Source: Microcaldota archaeon (GTDB lineage: Archaea; Micrarchaeota; Micrarchaeia; Micrarchaeales; Micrarchaeaceae). Taken from it: a stretch of 59,548 nt of DNA. The position numbers and the translations under genes are program-made. This document shows positions 18,743 through 28,427 of the stretch, one piece after another (within the stretch, counting starts at the first letter, position 1; each line of letters opens with the position of its first letter). The notes under the pieces were generated by a model, which ran no database searches, was not told the origin of the DNA, and saw nothing but the letters and a program-made list of their open reading frames with translations. The DNA lies in assembly GCA_021791535.1 (NCBI GenBank), contig JAJYWI010000014.1, forward strand, positions 1 to 59,548, in the 5' to 3' direction.

Positions 18743-19522
18743 CTAGGATATCTTGAAACTTCCGGGCGGCAGCTGCTGCATTATCGTGTCTATGTCGTGG
18801 AAATCTAGGGTGCTAGCTATTTTCTTAGCGGCGTCGGACTTCTGGAGCCTCCCTTGTCGGACAAGGACGCGGCCGACATGAGAATCGCCAGCGAACCTGT
18901 AGAACGAGGTTTCCGGGGCTACATTGAGCCTGCCATCTTTGACGAAGAACACTAATGACAGTGAAACGTTCCTGTACCATTCGCGTTCCCCCTTGAGCAG
19001 GAAGCTGCCTGTCGCTATGAAGCCCTTGCTCGTGGATTTGCTCACCTGGTTCCTACGCACGGAATACACGTCCACTGCGGTAAGCCCTTCCTTCCATGCG
19101 CTCGAGTAACATGCTGCGAACTGCGCGGTCTCCTCCTTGGATTCCTTATCGGCATCCACCCCTTCCTTAAGTATCGTGACAGATGCGCCGAATATGTTCG
19201 CGTGGAAGAACAGGTCCCTGTCTTCGAAATACTTTGAATTCAAAAGGTCGTTCTGCTGGGCATCCCTCCCGCCTATCGCCAACATGCGCTTGCTGGTGAA
19301 GAACCAATGGAACTTCTCATACCACTCCCTCTTTGCAGCTTCTACCATCTCCCTCTTCACGCTCCTCACAGGAGCGGCAGCGCCCTTCAGCCTCTTCTCC
19401 AGCTTCTTTATTGCTTGTTCTGCGCCCGCCTTTTTCTGCGCCAGCTTCTTCGATTTCTTGTAGTAGATGTCGGCGTTTTCCTGCGCTGACTTGGTGAAGT
19501 CTATTGTGATCCGCATAATCAC
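18743..19522 (-). CDS. NFACT-R (DUF814)-type protein: coiled coil plus NFACT-R, lacking NFACT-N
   Basis: WYEKFHWFFTSKRMLAIGGRDAQQNDLLNSKYFEDRDLFFHANIFGAS; preceded by a Lys-rich coiled coil. Confidence 0.85.
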   Translation of the reverse strand: MIMRITIDFTKSAQENADIYYKKSKKLAQKKAGAEQAIKKLEKRLKGAAAPVRSVKREMVEAAKREWYEKFHWFFTSKRMLAIGGRDAQQNDLLNSKYFEDRDLFFHANIFGASVTILKEGVDADKESKEETAQFAACYSSAWKEGLTAVDVYSVRRNQVSKSTSKGFIATGSFLLKGEREWYRNVSLSLVFFVKDGRLNVAPETSFYRFAGDSHVGRVLVRQGRLQKSDAAKKIASTLDFHDIDTIMQQLPPGSFKIS

Positions 19523-19716
19523 ACGAAGGATAGGTTCCCGTAAACGAGCAGCGATACTATTATCGCTATGATGAAGCCGGCCATACCTATGACAGCTATG
19601 CCGAGTATTATTATCTTGGCGGTGCGCTTGAAGCGGTCGGGGCCAGGCTTGTAGCTGACGTATAGGATATGCCTCGCGTTGGTGATGAAGCTCTGCAAGT
19701 TAGAAATCAGGCCCAT
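19519..19716 (-). CDS. secE: Preprotein translocase subunit SecE/Sec61-gamma
   Basis: 65 aa, SYKPGPDRFKRTAKIIILGIAVIGMAGFIIAIIVSLL. Confidence 0.85.
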   Translation of the reverse strand: MGLISNLQSFITNARHILYVSYKPGPDRFKRTAKIIILGIAVIGMAGFIIAIIVSLLVYGNLSFV

Positions 19717-19783
19717 GCAATCATTATTTAACCTTTGATTCGATAATCTCGTTCTGATGTTTTTATAGCTTTCTTTCTGTGGT

Positions 19784-20920
19784 ATGATGGTGAGGTACTA
19801 TGCGATCGTTGTCCATTATGGCGAGCTCTGGCTCAAGGGCAGGAACAGGAACGCTTTCATAGACAGGCTTAAGGCGAACATCAGGGAATCGCTGAAGGGA
19901 TGCGGGGCCACGATCACAGACGGAAGGGACAGGATACTGCTAAAGTTCGGCAGCAAAAGAAAGCTTGACGAGGCGGCATGGCGCCTGAGATTCATACCCG
20001 GGATATCGTGGTTCGCCCCGGCGATGATATCCAGGAACACGCTGGCTAGCATAGTTGCCTCTGCGAACAAGATGTTCGGAAGCAAGGATACCGTCAGGAT
20101 ATCTGCCAAAAGGTCGTATAAGGGGACAGCCTTCAACTCCTACCAGATAGTGAGCGAGTTCATAAAGAGATCCAAGCGCCTAAATTTCAAGATAGACAGG
20201 GATGCGGAGAAGGAGCTCTCCCTAAGCGTTACAAAGAGCGGCACGATCCTCACAGCAAGCAAGATAAGCGGGATAGGCGGGCTTCCAGTAGGCTCATCAG
20301 GCAAGGCGGTGGTGCTGCTCTCGGGCGGGATAGACTCGCCAGTCGCAGCCGTGTATGCGATGAAAAGAGGCATGGACGCTGTATATTTGCACATGCACGC
20401 GTTCAACAATAACGAGGAGGCCGCATCGTCTAAGATGCATGACCTCGTGGGTATGCTGTCCAGGTACAGCGTAAGGCCGAAGGTGTATTACGCTCCTGCG
20501 TACGTCTTCCAGTCTGCGACCATGAAGATACCAAGGAAGTACGAGCTGGTGCTTTTCAGGAGGTTCCTCTACAGGCTGGCGGAGGAGATTGCGGAAAAGG
20601 AGCATGCAAACGCAATAGTGACAGGTGAGAGCCTTGGCCAGGTGGCCTCACAGACCATAGCCAACATGGCCGCATCGCAGGGCGGCATAAAGCCAATAAT
20701 CATAAGGCCGCTGATTGGATTTGACAAGCGCGAGATAATAGACATCGCAAAGTCGATCGGCACCTACGACATATCAATAAGGAGGTACAAGGACGTCTGC
20801 TCAATAGGGGTGAGGAACCCTTCTACCGGTATGGGCGGAAAGCTCGTTGACAGGCTATACAAGGACTGCAGGCTGGATGCCGTTCTGAAAAGGACACTGG
20901 AGATGACAAGGGAGCTATAG
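19784..20920 (+). CDS. thiI: tRNA 4-thiouridine sulfurtransferase ThiI (THUMP + PP-loop)
   Basis: VHYGELWLKGRNRNAFIDRL; VVLLSGGIDSPVAAVYAMKRG; VTGESLGQVASQT. Confidence 0.93.
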   Translation: MMVRYYAIVVHYGELWLKGRNRNAFIDRLKANIRESLKGCGATITDGRDRILLKFGSKRKLDEAAWRLRFIPGISWFAPAMISRNTLASIVASANKMFGSKDTVRISAKRSYKGTAFNSYQIVSEFIKRSKRLNFKIDRDAEKELSLSVTKSGTILTASKISGIGGLPVGSSGKAVVLLSGGIDSPVAAVYAMKRGMDAVYLHMHAFNNNEEAASSKMHDLVGMLSRYSVRPKVYYAPAYVFQSATMKIPRKYELVLFRRFLYRLAEEIAEKEHANAIVTGESLGQVASQTIANMAASQGGIKPIIIRPLIGFDKREIIDIAKSIGTYDISIRRYKDVCSIGVRNPSTGMGGKLVDRLYKDCRLDAVLKRTLEMTREL

Positions 20921-21026
20921 GCTGCGTCGGAGAGCATTTACAAAATGACAAATTTCCGCCAACAAATTGCTAATTTTAGACAGGTCTATATATCTGGAAA
21001 GGCGCTAGTTTATATAACGTGATAAC

Positions 21027-21308
21027 ATGGCTGTAGAAACAAGAGCCAATATGGCTGCAAAAATAACACAAATAAGAATCAATGCGGCTGCGCTGGAGGC
21101 CGGAATAGGAGCACCATTGACAGTGATCGGGGGAGCAGAGGTTGCGAGTGGTTTTGTGAATAGCGACTCAGTTTTAATTCTTGGTGGAGTGACGCTGCTC
21201 GTATGCGGTGGTGTTAATTTTGCATTTGCGCTCCGCAATGGCCTAGAGGCAATAACGCGTCTGCTAAGGCAGGACTGCAACCCCATTGAGAGCCTCGAGA
21301 GGAAGTAA
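21027..21308 (+). CDS. Small membrane protein (93 aa)
   Basis: Intact ORF with two hydrophobic segments and a TATA-like upstream region. Confidence 0.55.
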   Translation: MAVETRANMAAKITQIRINAAALEAGIGAPLTVIGGAEVASGFVNSDSVLILGGVTLLVCGGVNFAFALRNGLEAITRLLRQDCNPIESLERK

Positions 21309-21316
21309 CTTGCAGG

Positions 21317-22087
21317 CTATGAAGTGATTTCGGAATAAACTTCGTTTGCGCTAAGCCTTATTCCATATTTCCTTGCGAAATAGTTTGTTATGTTAGTGAC
21401 ATCTCTTTTCAGAAATTCTGGCGCTGCCGGATGCCTTGTCGACACAGCCTGGCCAAAGTCGATCATGTAGGGTATGCCGTTGTAGACGAGTATGTTGTAC
21501 TCGCTCACATCAGCATGCACGAGGTTTGCGCGGTAAAGCCGCTTTATCTCCCCTATTATCTCGTCGAGCATCCTGCTTGGCTCCTCTACCTCCACATCGT
21601 TCAATGACGGCGCTATCGTCTCGTCATCGCCAAGGAACTGCATCGCCAGTATGTTGCCGTTGAACATATAAGGTTGGGGCGCAGGCACGCCTGCCTCCTT
21701 CGCTACTAGCAGGTTCCCGAACTCCTTCTTGCACCATGTCCTGACCACGCTCTCCCTTCCCCTACCAACCTGGCGCTCGAACCTCGGGTCGCCCTTTACG
21801 TACTTGGCCATCTTGATGAACGCAGTGGCGTCGAACCTGAAGAACTTCATCGCCACGTATCTGCTGCCTGACACAATATCGGCGTCGCCTGCCTCAGCAA
21901 GGTATATGTCCGCCTCCTTGCCTCTCGCTATAGGCATCCCCATCCCCTTTATTATGCGCTTGTTGAAGAATTTGCTCAGCCTGACCATCGTGCCAGAGTC
22001 GAAGATCCCCTGGTCCGTCTTCCTGCGCTCCTTCAGGACCCTCTCCTCGCGCTCCTGCCTGTGTCTTTTCGACCTCATTCTTGCCAT
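21317..22087 (-). CDS. rio1: RIO1-type serine protein kinase
   Basis: GKEADIYLAEA...YVAMKFFR...LVHADVSEYNILVYNGIPYMIDFGQAV. Confidence 0.93.
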   Translation of the reverse strand: MARMRSKRHRQEREERVLKERRKTDQGIFDSGTMVRLSKFFNKRIIKGMGMPIARGKEADIYLAEAGDADIVSGSRYVAMKFFRFDATAFIKMAKYVKGDPRFERQVGRGRESVVRTWCKKEFGNLLVAKEAGVPAPQPYMFNGNILAMQFLGDDETIAPSLNDVEVEEPSRMLDEIIGEIKRLYRANLVHADVSEYNILVYNGIPYMIDFGQAVSTRHPAAPEFLKRDVTNITNYFARKYGIRLSANEVYSEITS

Positions 22088-22167
22088 GCTTGTATTTCTT
22101 GTTCATGATTAAAATGTCTTCGTGCCTTGCAACAGCCTTTTAATGTTTTCCCTGTCATATATAACAG

Positions 22168-22452
22168 GTGAAAAAAATGGCTGAACGCCGCAGCACAATC
22201 ACAATAGACCCAGAGCTCGCGTACAGGAGACGCCTCCATTATCAGGAGAAGCATTCTGGCTGGCACATATTCAGGGGCATATACTGGGGGATATACATAT
22301 TCATACTTGGAGCCATGCTCGCCGCCCTTGTTCCGGCAACAATGAGCTATACCCGCTTCTTCGGCTGGGCGCTTATCCTGCTCGCGTTCTTCGTGATAAT
22401 CTACGGCTTCACATCCTCTTTGCACCTGAAGCTGATGAAGAAATACGCATAA
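22168..22452 (+). CDS. Small membrane protein (94 aa)
   Basis: Two TM segments, intact ORF. Confidence 0.6.
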   Translation: MKKMAERRSTITIDPELAYRRRLHYQEKHSGWHIFRGIYWGIYIFILGAMLAALVPATMSYTRFFGWALILLAFFVIIYGFTSSLHLKLMKKYA

Positions 22453-22500
22453 ATCCTAGTTCCCGGGGCGCTACAGCGCACCACCTACTGATTGGTATGT

Positions 22501-23655
22501 ATGGCACTGCGCAACATATACGAGATGAAAAGGTACAAGCTGCTCGTAATAATACCAGTGGCCATGCTCCTTGTCAGCCTTTACTTCATACCTAAGATAC
22601 AGCTCGACCAGTCCCTCAGGGGAGGGGTCAGCATACAGCTGCAGACGAATTCCATTGTGGATGTTAGGGCGCTCACAGCATCGATCAATGCGAAGATACC
22701 TGGTGCTGAGGCCTCGGTATCGAAGTCGCTCGGCGGCCTCTCTATAACGATAGGCACCAACACCAGCCTCGCCGATGGCGAGAGCTACGCATCTGCAGTT
22801 TATAGCGCGTACGGCAACTACTCAAACGCCGCTGTGCTGCTGGCGTCATACCAGTCTGCGCTCAGCGGCCAGCCGCACAACTCCACGCTGGTGTCGATAA
22901 TAAACGGGCTGCAGGCGAACCAGACCAGATATCTCGGTGCAATGAACCGGAGCCTTTCTGGCGAGCTATCGGCGCTCTCTGTGTTACTAGTAAAGACGCC
23001 AACCTACAACTCGACCGATGCGCAGGGTATGTACGCTCTTGCGCAGAGCGCGTACGCTAACGCGTCGTCAGCATACAAGAACAAAGTCGTCTCGACTCTG
23101 CACAGCCTGCTTGCCTTCGTCACGTATTCGTACAACGATGTCACGCCGACCCTTGGCAGCTTCTTCCTGTCAGAGATGGAGACGATAATAATAGCGGCGT
23201 TCGTGCTTGTGGCCATATCCGTATTAATAGTTTTCAGGAGCCCTGTGCCTGCGTTAGCTGTAGTGTTCAGCTCTGCAAACGACATACTCGTTGCGCTGGG
23301 AGTCATGGGAATCGTCGGGATACCCCTTGGCGTCGCTTCCATAGGCGGCATACTCATGCTGATAGGCTACTCTATAGACACAGCGCTGCTCTCCTCGATA
23401 AGGATACTGAAGAGGACTGAGGATACGCCGGTGATAAGGGCTTTTGGGGCGATGAAGACCGGCGTGACGATGACCGCTGCGGCGATAATGACTTTCGCTA
23501 TACTGCTGATAGTCTCGTACATCACATTTATACCGACATACTTCGAGATATCTGGGGTTGTGCTCGCCGGGCTCGTGGCTGACATATTCACAACATGGTT
23601 CGGCAACACGCCGATGGTGCTCGCATACAAGCGCAGGAAGGAGATGGTGCGATGA
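22501..23655 (+). CDS. secF: Protein-export membrane protein SecF
   Basis: SLRGGVSIQLQT; six TM topology; upstream of and overlapping secD. Confidence 0.8.
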   Translation: MALRNIYEMKRYKLLVIIPVAMLLVSLYFIPKIQLDQSLRGGVSIQLQTNSIVDVRALTASINAKIPGAEASVSKSLGGLSITIGTNTSLADGESYASAVYSAYGNYSNAAVLLASYQSALSGQPHNSTLVSIINGLQANQTRYLGAMNRSLSGELSALSVLLVKTPTYNSTDAQGMYALAQSAYANASSAYKNKVVSTLHSLLAFVTYSYNDVTPTLGSFFLSEMETIIIAAFVLVAISVLIVFRSPVPALAVVFSSANDILVALGVMGIVGIPLGVASIGGILMLIGYSIDTALLSSIRILKRTEDTPVIRAFGAMKTGVTMTAAAIMTFAILLIVSYITFIPTYFEISGVVLAGLVADIFTTWFGNTPMVLAYKRRKEMVR

Positions 23656-25226
23656 GCGGCTTAGACTACCTGAAGGACCGCAGGATCATAGTCCTGATAG
23701 TCATAGCCGTGGGGCTGGCGATACTGGACGTGCACTACGGCGTGCACCTCGGCATAGAATTCGCAGGAGGTACGCAGATACCAGTGACACTTGCGCACAG
23801 CGTGAACGCCAGCGACATGAGCAGCCTGATATCCTCGCTGCAGCAGCGTGTCTCGACATTCGGGCTGAAGCAAGTGACAGTGGAGGGCATAGGCAATAGC
23901 GAAGTCTATGTGATAATACCTACCGTAACAGGCAGCGAGATAAATCAGACGATAGGCATAATACAGAGCCAGGGGCGCTTTGACGGATATGTGAACAGCG
24001 AGGTGGCGATAAATGGGACTGGCATACTGAAGGGTAGCATAGGCCAGCCGCCTCCGAGCATAGCGAACAACTCAGTGGAATGGCTGGTGACGTTCTATAT
24101 AACATCGAGCGCGGCCTCCAACTTCGCAAAGGTTGTGTTCGGCCAGGGCAATAAGCCCCTCTACATGTTCCTGGACAGGCCTACAGCGACCGCCATCTTC
24201 TTCAACGGCTCCATACCGGTCAACTCAACTAGCCTGATATCGCAGTCGTCTGCGCTCTCAGCGATGCAGCAGGCGCTCTCTGCAGGAAACGCCACTATAC
24301 CTGTTGTTGAGGTCTTCAACACCAACGCGAGTGTGCATAGCGCAGAGAGGTTCCTGCAGCTGAACAAGGGCAAGTACTCGCAGATAATAGCCAGCAGTGG
24401 GATAAACAGCACGCTCCTCTCGTACATGCTTGCCAACAACTATACGGTAAAGCTGGAGAGCAGGGCTAACATGACGCCATCTTTCACTACAATAAGCGTG
24501 AACCAGAGCATAGTCCAAAGCTGGCCTGTGGTCGGCCTCCTCTCCTCTCCCATACTCAGCCCATCGATAACCAGCGGCAACGTGAGCGATAGCTACCAGA
24601 TATCCGGCATAGCCCCGACAACTCTCCCGAAGCAGAAGCAGGTCACATATGCGCAGCAGCAGACAAAGCAGATAGCTAGCGTGCTGAGCGGAGGGGCTCT
24701 CCCTGTGGCAGTTTTCCCCGGCACTCCTACCACAATACCTCCGACATTGGGTTCGCAGTTCCTATACACGAGCGTGATAGCCGGCGGCATAGCCATAATA
24801 TTCGTTTCCGCTTTCATAACTGTAAGGTACAGGAAGCTCTTCCTAGTTGCGCCGATACTGCTGACGACAGCGATGGAGCTTTTCATAATAGTATCGATAA
24901 TAGGGCTAGTTGGCACGATAGACCTGGCCGCTGTTGCGGGCATGATAGCCGTGGTCGGCACCGGCGTTGACGCGCAGATAATAATAACAGACGAGGTGCT
25001 GGCGCACGGCAGCGCAGATAGCTCTGCGAAGACGCTCCTCGGCCATGCGTTCTACATAGTATGGGCGGACGCCGCACTGCTTATAATAGCGATGCTGCCG
25101 CTCTTCTTCTCTACATCGCTAGTGAGCATCATAGGCTTCTCGGAGTCCACGATAATAGGGGCACTCCTAGGCGTGCTGATAACAAGGCCTGCATACGGCG
25201 CGATAATAAGCAAACACTATTCGTGA
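23652..25226 (+). CDS. secD: Protein-export membrane protein SecD
   Basis: HLGIEFAGGTQIPVTL; large extracytoplasmic loop; AGMIAVVGTGVDAQIIITDEVL. Confidence 0.85.
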   Translation: MSGLDYLKDRRIIVLIVIAVGLAILDVHYGVHLGIEFAGGTQIPVTLAHSVNASDMSSLISSLQQRVSTFGLKQVTVEGIGNSEVYVIIPTVTGSEINQTIGIIQSQGRFDGYVNSEVAINGTGILKGSIGQPPPSIANNSVEWLVTFYITSSAASNFAKVVFGQGNKPLYMFLDRPTATAIFFNGSIPVNSTSLISQSSALSAMQQALSAGNATIPVVEVFNTNASVHSAERFLQLNKGKYSQIIASSGINSTLLSYMLANNYTVKLESRANMTPSFTTISVNQSIVQSWPVVGLLSSPILSPSITSGNVSDSYQISGIAPTTLPKQKQVTYAQQQTKQIASVLSGGALPVAVFPGTPTTIPPTLGSQFLYTSVIAGGIAIIFVSAFITVRYRKLFLVAPILLTTAMELFIIVSIIGLVGTIDLAAVAGMIAVVGTGVDAQIIITDEVLAHGSADSSAKTLLGHAFYIVWADAALLIIAMLPLFFSTSLVSIIGFSESTIIGALLGVLITRPAYGAIISKHYS

Positions 25227-25227
25227 T

Positions 25228-25875
25228 ATGGTGATAAAGCACTGCCCCACATGCGACAGGACCAGCGACAAGGTCAGGTTTATCGGGGAGTTCTGCGAAG
25301 TGTGCGTGACAGGCAGGCTGAAGAAGGAGGTGCCAGACAAGGCTACCATAGAGAGGTGCAAGTCGTGCGAGCGCATACGCACACCGAAGGGGTACGCAGC
25401 GCCTGATCGGAACACATTGAAGGAGGCTCTGCAGCAGCAGATCGGCAAAAGGTTCAGCATAACGGTAGTGAGGTACGATTGGAAAGGCGCCGATGTGAGG
25501 CTCTCGTGCGATGTCGAGGGAAACAAGGCTGAGTTCGAGAAGAGGATAGGGCTGGATGTGAAGCGGACTATGTGCATAGACTGCTACAGGAGAACATCCG
25601 GGTATTACGAGGCGATATTCCAGCTAAGGGGCCATCGGGATGCGGCTGAGAGGATGATGAAGAAGTTTGTCAACTTCATAGAGACGCGGGGCTCGTTCAT
25701 ATCAAGGCTCGATGAGCTTGATGGCGGCTACGACATCTACACCAGCGACAAGAAGGTCGCATCAGCATTCTTTGACTACTACGGGCTGAAGCCGAAGAGA
25801 TCGTACACGCTCTACGGCCTGCAGCGAGGCAGGAAGGTATACAGGAACACGTACATGCTGAGACTAACCTCATGA
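25228..25875 (+). CDS. nmd3: NMD3-family ribosome export/biogenesis protein
   Basis: CPTCDR...GEFCEVC...CKSCERIRTPKGY...MCIDCYRRTSGYYEAIFQLRG. Confidence 0.88.
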   Translation: MVIKHCPTCDRTSDKVRFIGEFCEVCVTGRLKKEVPDKATIERCKSCERIRTPKGYAAPDRNTLKEALQQQIGKRFSITVVRYDWKGADVRLSCDVEGNKAEFEKRIGLDVKRTMCIDCYRRTSGYYEAIFQLRGHRDAAERMMKKFVNFIETRGSFISRLDELDGGYDIYTSDKKVASAFFDYYGLKPKRSYTLYGLQRGRKVYRNTYMLRLTS

Positions 25876-26343
25876 AGCCTGCCGTATGTATACGCATGAG
25901 ATTGACGCATCAGCGGGGCATGAGTTCTGCGCGCTGACGTTTATCAGGTAGCTGCCCTGGGAGGATATGCCGCCGATCTGGCCGCTCACGTTGACCGGCG
26001 TGTATGCAGTCACGTAGCTCGGGCCCGCACTGGTTGATATCACGAATATGACGGCGTGGCCGACTCCGTTGCTCTGCGTGCCGACGTATACGTTCTCAAC
26101 GCTAGGCGGAACCTGGACTAGGACGAGCTGCCTGGCGGGATAGCCCTGCGCGCCTACAGACGTGGCTATGCTCGCAAGCTTCGATGCGGCAGCCTGCGCC
26201 TCTGTCGCCGCAAGTGATGAATTCGAAGCGGATATCTGTATGAACGCGAGCACGACTATCGGGAGGAGCACGATTAGGCCGAACGACACAGTTATAAGGA
26301 GCTCGAAGCTCGACTGCCCTTTTTTCCATTTAGAGCTCCGCAT
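25870..26343 (-). CDS. Archaeal class III signal peptide pilin-like protein
   Basis: MRSSKWKKGQSSFELLITVSFGLIVLLPIVVLAF; KKG|QSSFE prepilin cleavage-like site plus hydrophobic helix. Confidence 0.75.
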   Translation of the reverse strand: MRSSKWKKGQSSFELLITVSFGLIVLLPIVVLAFIQISASNSSLAATEAQAAASKLASIATSVGAQGYPARQLVLVQVPPSVENVYVGTQSNGVGHAVIFVISTSAGPSYVTAYTPVNVSGQIGGISSQGSYLINVSAQNSCPADASISCVYIRQAS

Positions 26344-27499
26344 AGTTTTCCGCCTCGTCCATGCCCTTCTTGAAAGAGGATATCTTCCTGATTGATAATA
26401 CCTTGCCCTTGCTCTTTTTTATTTCTTTCATCAGCTTGTCCAGCAGCTTATTCAGCGTCCTCTCAATGTTGTAATCCAACGCATGGACGTAGATTGTGCC
26501 GCCCTTCGCCATGTACAGGCGCGCCCTCATCTCGTACATCCTGCTGCCTATTCTCTTTATGTTCAGCTCTAACGAGGGTGCGCCGGCCTTGCCCATGCTC
26601 CCGGCCTTCCTCATGAATGCATCCAGTGCTGCCATGATGTCCTCCTCGTATTCGCGCATGTCGCCCTCTATGCCGTTCACAAACACCTTCTCCTCCTTGA
26701 CGTTCCTCTTCGATAGGACGCTGCCGAATATGTCCAGCGCTGTTATTATGCCGGCAGGCGAGCCTTTCCTCAATACTATGACGGAGGATACGTTCCTTTC
26801 TATCATGTCGCGCGCCGCATCTGCCAGCGTATCTGCATAGTCAACGACGACCAGGTCCCTCGCAGCGACGCTCCTGAGCTGCGCGTCTGACTGGTTGTGC
26901 GACTCGCTCTTCATCTCGGGGAGCCTCTCGCCCTTTCTAGAGTAGCTCAGCAGCAGGTCATGGTCGGTTATTATCCCGTACAACTTCCCGCCAGACAGGA
27001 CCACGAGCCTGCTCACCCTGTTGGTGCGCATAGCCGAACGGGCTTGCGATAGCGTGGCATCGGCATCTATCGCTAGCACGGGTGAGGTCATCACCTCTCC
27101 TGCGCTTATGTCTGAGAGCATCTTGAGCGAGAGCAGCACCTTCAATAGGGTGAACCTTTTTATCACGCCACGGACCTTGCCGTTCGATACGAAGGGCAGC
27201 GCCTTGGCGCGGCTTTTCTGAAAATTCAGCAGTATGCCATCTATGCTCATGCTGCTGTCGGCTGCTGGCACGCTGACTGCGTACTTTCCGACATTATCCT
27301 TGCTTACGCCTGAGCCGACAGCGAAGCGCTGTAGCGACCTGTTGTCTACTATCCCGTAGTAGCGCGAGCCCTTCGTCACTACCACAGCGCCATACCTGCC
27401 TATTGCTGATACCATCTTTGTGACAGGCGTACGCGCGTCGAAGGATACCGTATCAGATATGAGTTCCTTCGGCATGTTGATGTTAGTGATGTCCATCAA
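26330..27499 (-). CDS. Four-CBS-domain protein fused to an HPF/RaiA-like C-terminal domain
   Basis: CBS repeats (VMTSPVLAIDADATLSQARSAMRTNRVSRLVVLSGGKLYGIITDHDLL) and SLELNIKRIGSRMYEMRARLYMAKGGTIYVHALDYNIERTLNKLLDKLMKEIKKSKGK. Confidence 0.75.
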   Translation of the reverse strand: MMDITNINMPKELISDTVSFDARTPVTKMVSAIGRYGAVVVTKGSRYYGIVDNRSLQRFAVGSGVSKDNVGKYAVSVPAADSSMSIDGILLNFQKSRAKALPFVSNGKVRGVIKRFTLLKVLLSLKMLSDISAGEVMTSPVLAIDADATLSQARSAMRTNRVSRLVVLSGGKLYGIITDHDLLLSYSRKGERLPEMKSESHNQSDAQLRSVAARDLVVVDYADTLADAARDMIERNVSSVIVLRKGSPAGIITALDIFGSVLSKRNVKEEKVFVNGIEGDMREYEEDIMAALDAFMRKAGSMGKAGAPSLELNIKRIGSRMYEMRARLYMAKGGTIYVHALDYNIERTLNKLLDKLMKEIKKSKGKVLSIRKISSFKKGMDEAENYAEL

Positions 27500-27556
27500 A
27501 ACCCTTATTACAATGCACGAGAAAGTATAAATAAGGAGGATTAAAAATGCTATTGC

Positions 27557-27627
27557 GCCAGGGTGGCAGATCGGCTATGCGCCCGCCTGCAGAGCGGAGA
27601 AGGAGGATTCGACTTCCTCCCCTGGCT
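27557..27627 (+). tRNA. tRNA-Cys (anticodon GCA)
   Basis: GCCAGGG-TG-GCAG...CTGCAGA loop...TTCGACT...CCCTGGC-T. Confidence 0.9.
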
Positions 27628-27688
27628 ATGTTGCATTTGAGCTGTACCTCTCCCAACTATGAACCAAGGGGTTAAGACCCGTTAATTT

Positions 27689-27799
27689 CTAATCTTGAAA
27701 AGATAACTTAACTCTGGATGCCTCTTTAAGAAGCTCCTTTTTAAAGGGTTGTTTTATGTATGGAATTAATTTTATTGCAGCATTTACTTTTCTATCCAT
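27689..27799 (-). pseudogene. tnpB (IS200/IS605-family) 3'-terminal relic
   Basis: Reads MDRKVNAAIKLIPYIKQPFKKELLKEASRVKLSFQD*; DRxVNAAI is the TnpB post-zinc-finger C-terminal motif; in-frame stop just upstream. Confidence 0.5.
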
Positions 27800-27867
27800 G
27801 AATCACAAATGGGGCTCCGATGCTTAAGCTTTAATACTTATAATCCCATAATATCACTGGCGATTAG

Positions 27868-28080
27868 ATGAAAAAGGGAATATTTGAGGTTGTCATAGAG
27901 AAGGATTCCGATGGATTCTTCGTCGCTGACGTTCCTGCCCTGCGTGGATGCCACACCCAGGCCAAAGACCTTAACACCCTGCAGAAGAGGGTGAAAGAGG
28001 CCATAGAGCTGTGCCTCATGGACGAGAAGGAAGCAAGGCTGCCAAACGCATTCGTAGGGATACAGATAGTGAGTGTATAG
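27868..28080 (+). CDS. hicB: HicB-family antitoxin
   Basis: FEVVIEKDSDGFFVADVPALRGCHTQAKDLNTLQKRVKEAIELCL. Confidence 0.88.
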   Translation: MKKGIFEVVIEKDSDGFFVADVPALRGCHTQAKDLNTLQKRVKEAIELCLMDEKEARLPNAFVGIQIVSV

Positions 28081-28314
28081 ATGACGAAGCGCAAGCCTGT
28101 CAACTCCTTTACTGTTATAAAAGTCCTTCAGGGTCTCGGGTTTGAGATAAAAAGGAGGAAGGGAAGCCATCTCAGGATGAAGCATCCAGACGGGAGAGTG
28201 ACAACGATTCCAGTGCATGGCAAAGAACCGATTGGAATCGGCCTGCTTTTTAGGGTGCTTAAGGATGCAGATATCTCAAAGGAGGAATTTGATAGGCTTG
28301 TAGAAGAAACCTGA
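28081..28314 (+). CDS. hicA: HicA-family mRNA interferase toxin
   Basis: VLQGLGFEIKRRKGSHLRMKHPDGRVTTIPVHGKEPIGIGLLFRVLKDADI (GSHxxx...VPxH). Confidence 0.9.
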   Translation: MTKRKPVNSFTVIKVLQGLGFEIKRRKGSHLRMKHPDGRVTTIPVHGKEPIGIGLLFRVLKDADISKEEFDRLVEET

Positions 28315-28334
28315 ATATTGCTCGTATAGCCCAT

Positions 28335-28427
28335 AGCCTATTGGCTAAGGGATTTGGCTTATAAATCCCTGACGTTAAATGTCAGTGCATAGGATGGGGC
28401 TTCTTCGCTGCAGGAGAAGACCCCCAT
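28335..28427. other. Hairpin-dense intergenic segment, possible RNA or TnpB-element end remnant
   Basis: Successive inverted repeats AGCC/GGCT, GGGATTT/AAATCCC, TGAC/GTCA, ATGGGG-CTTCTT/GAGAAG-CCCCAT. Confidence 0.4.
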
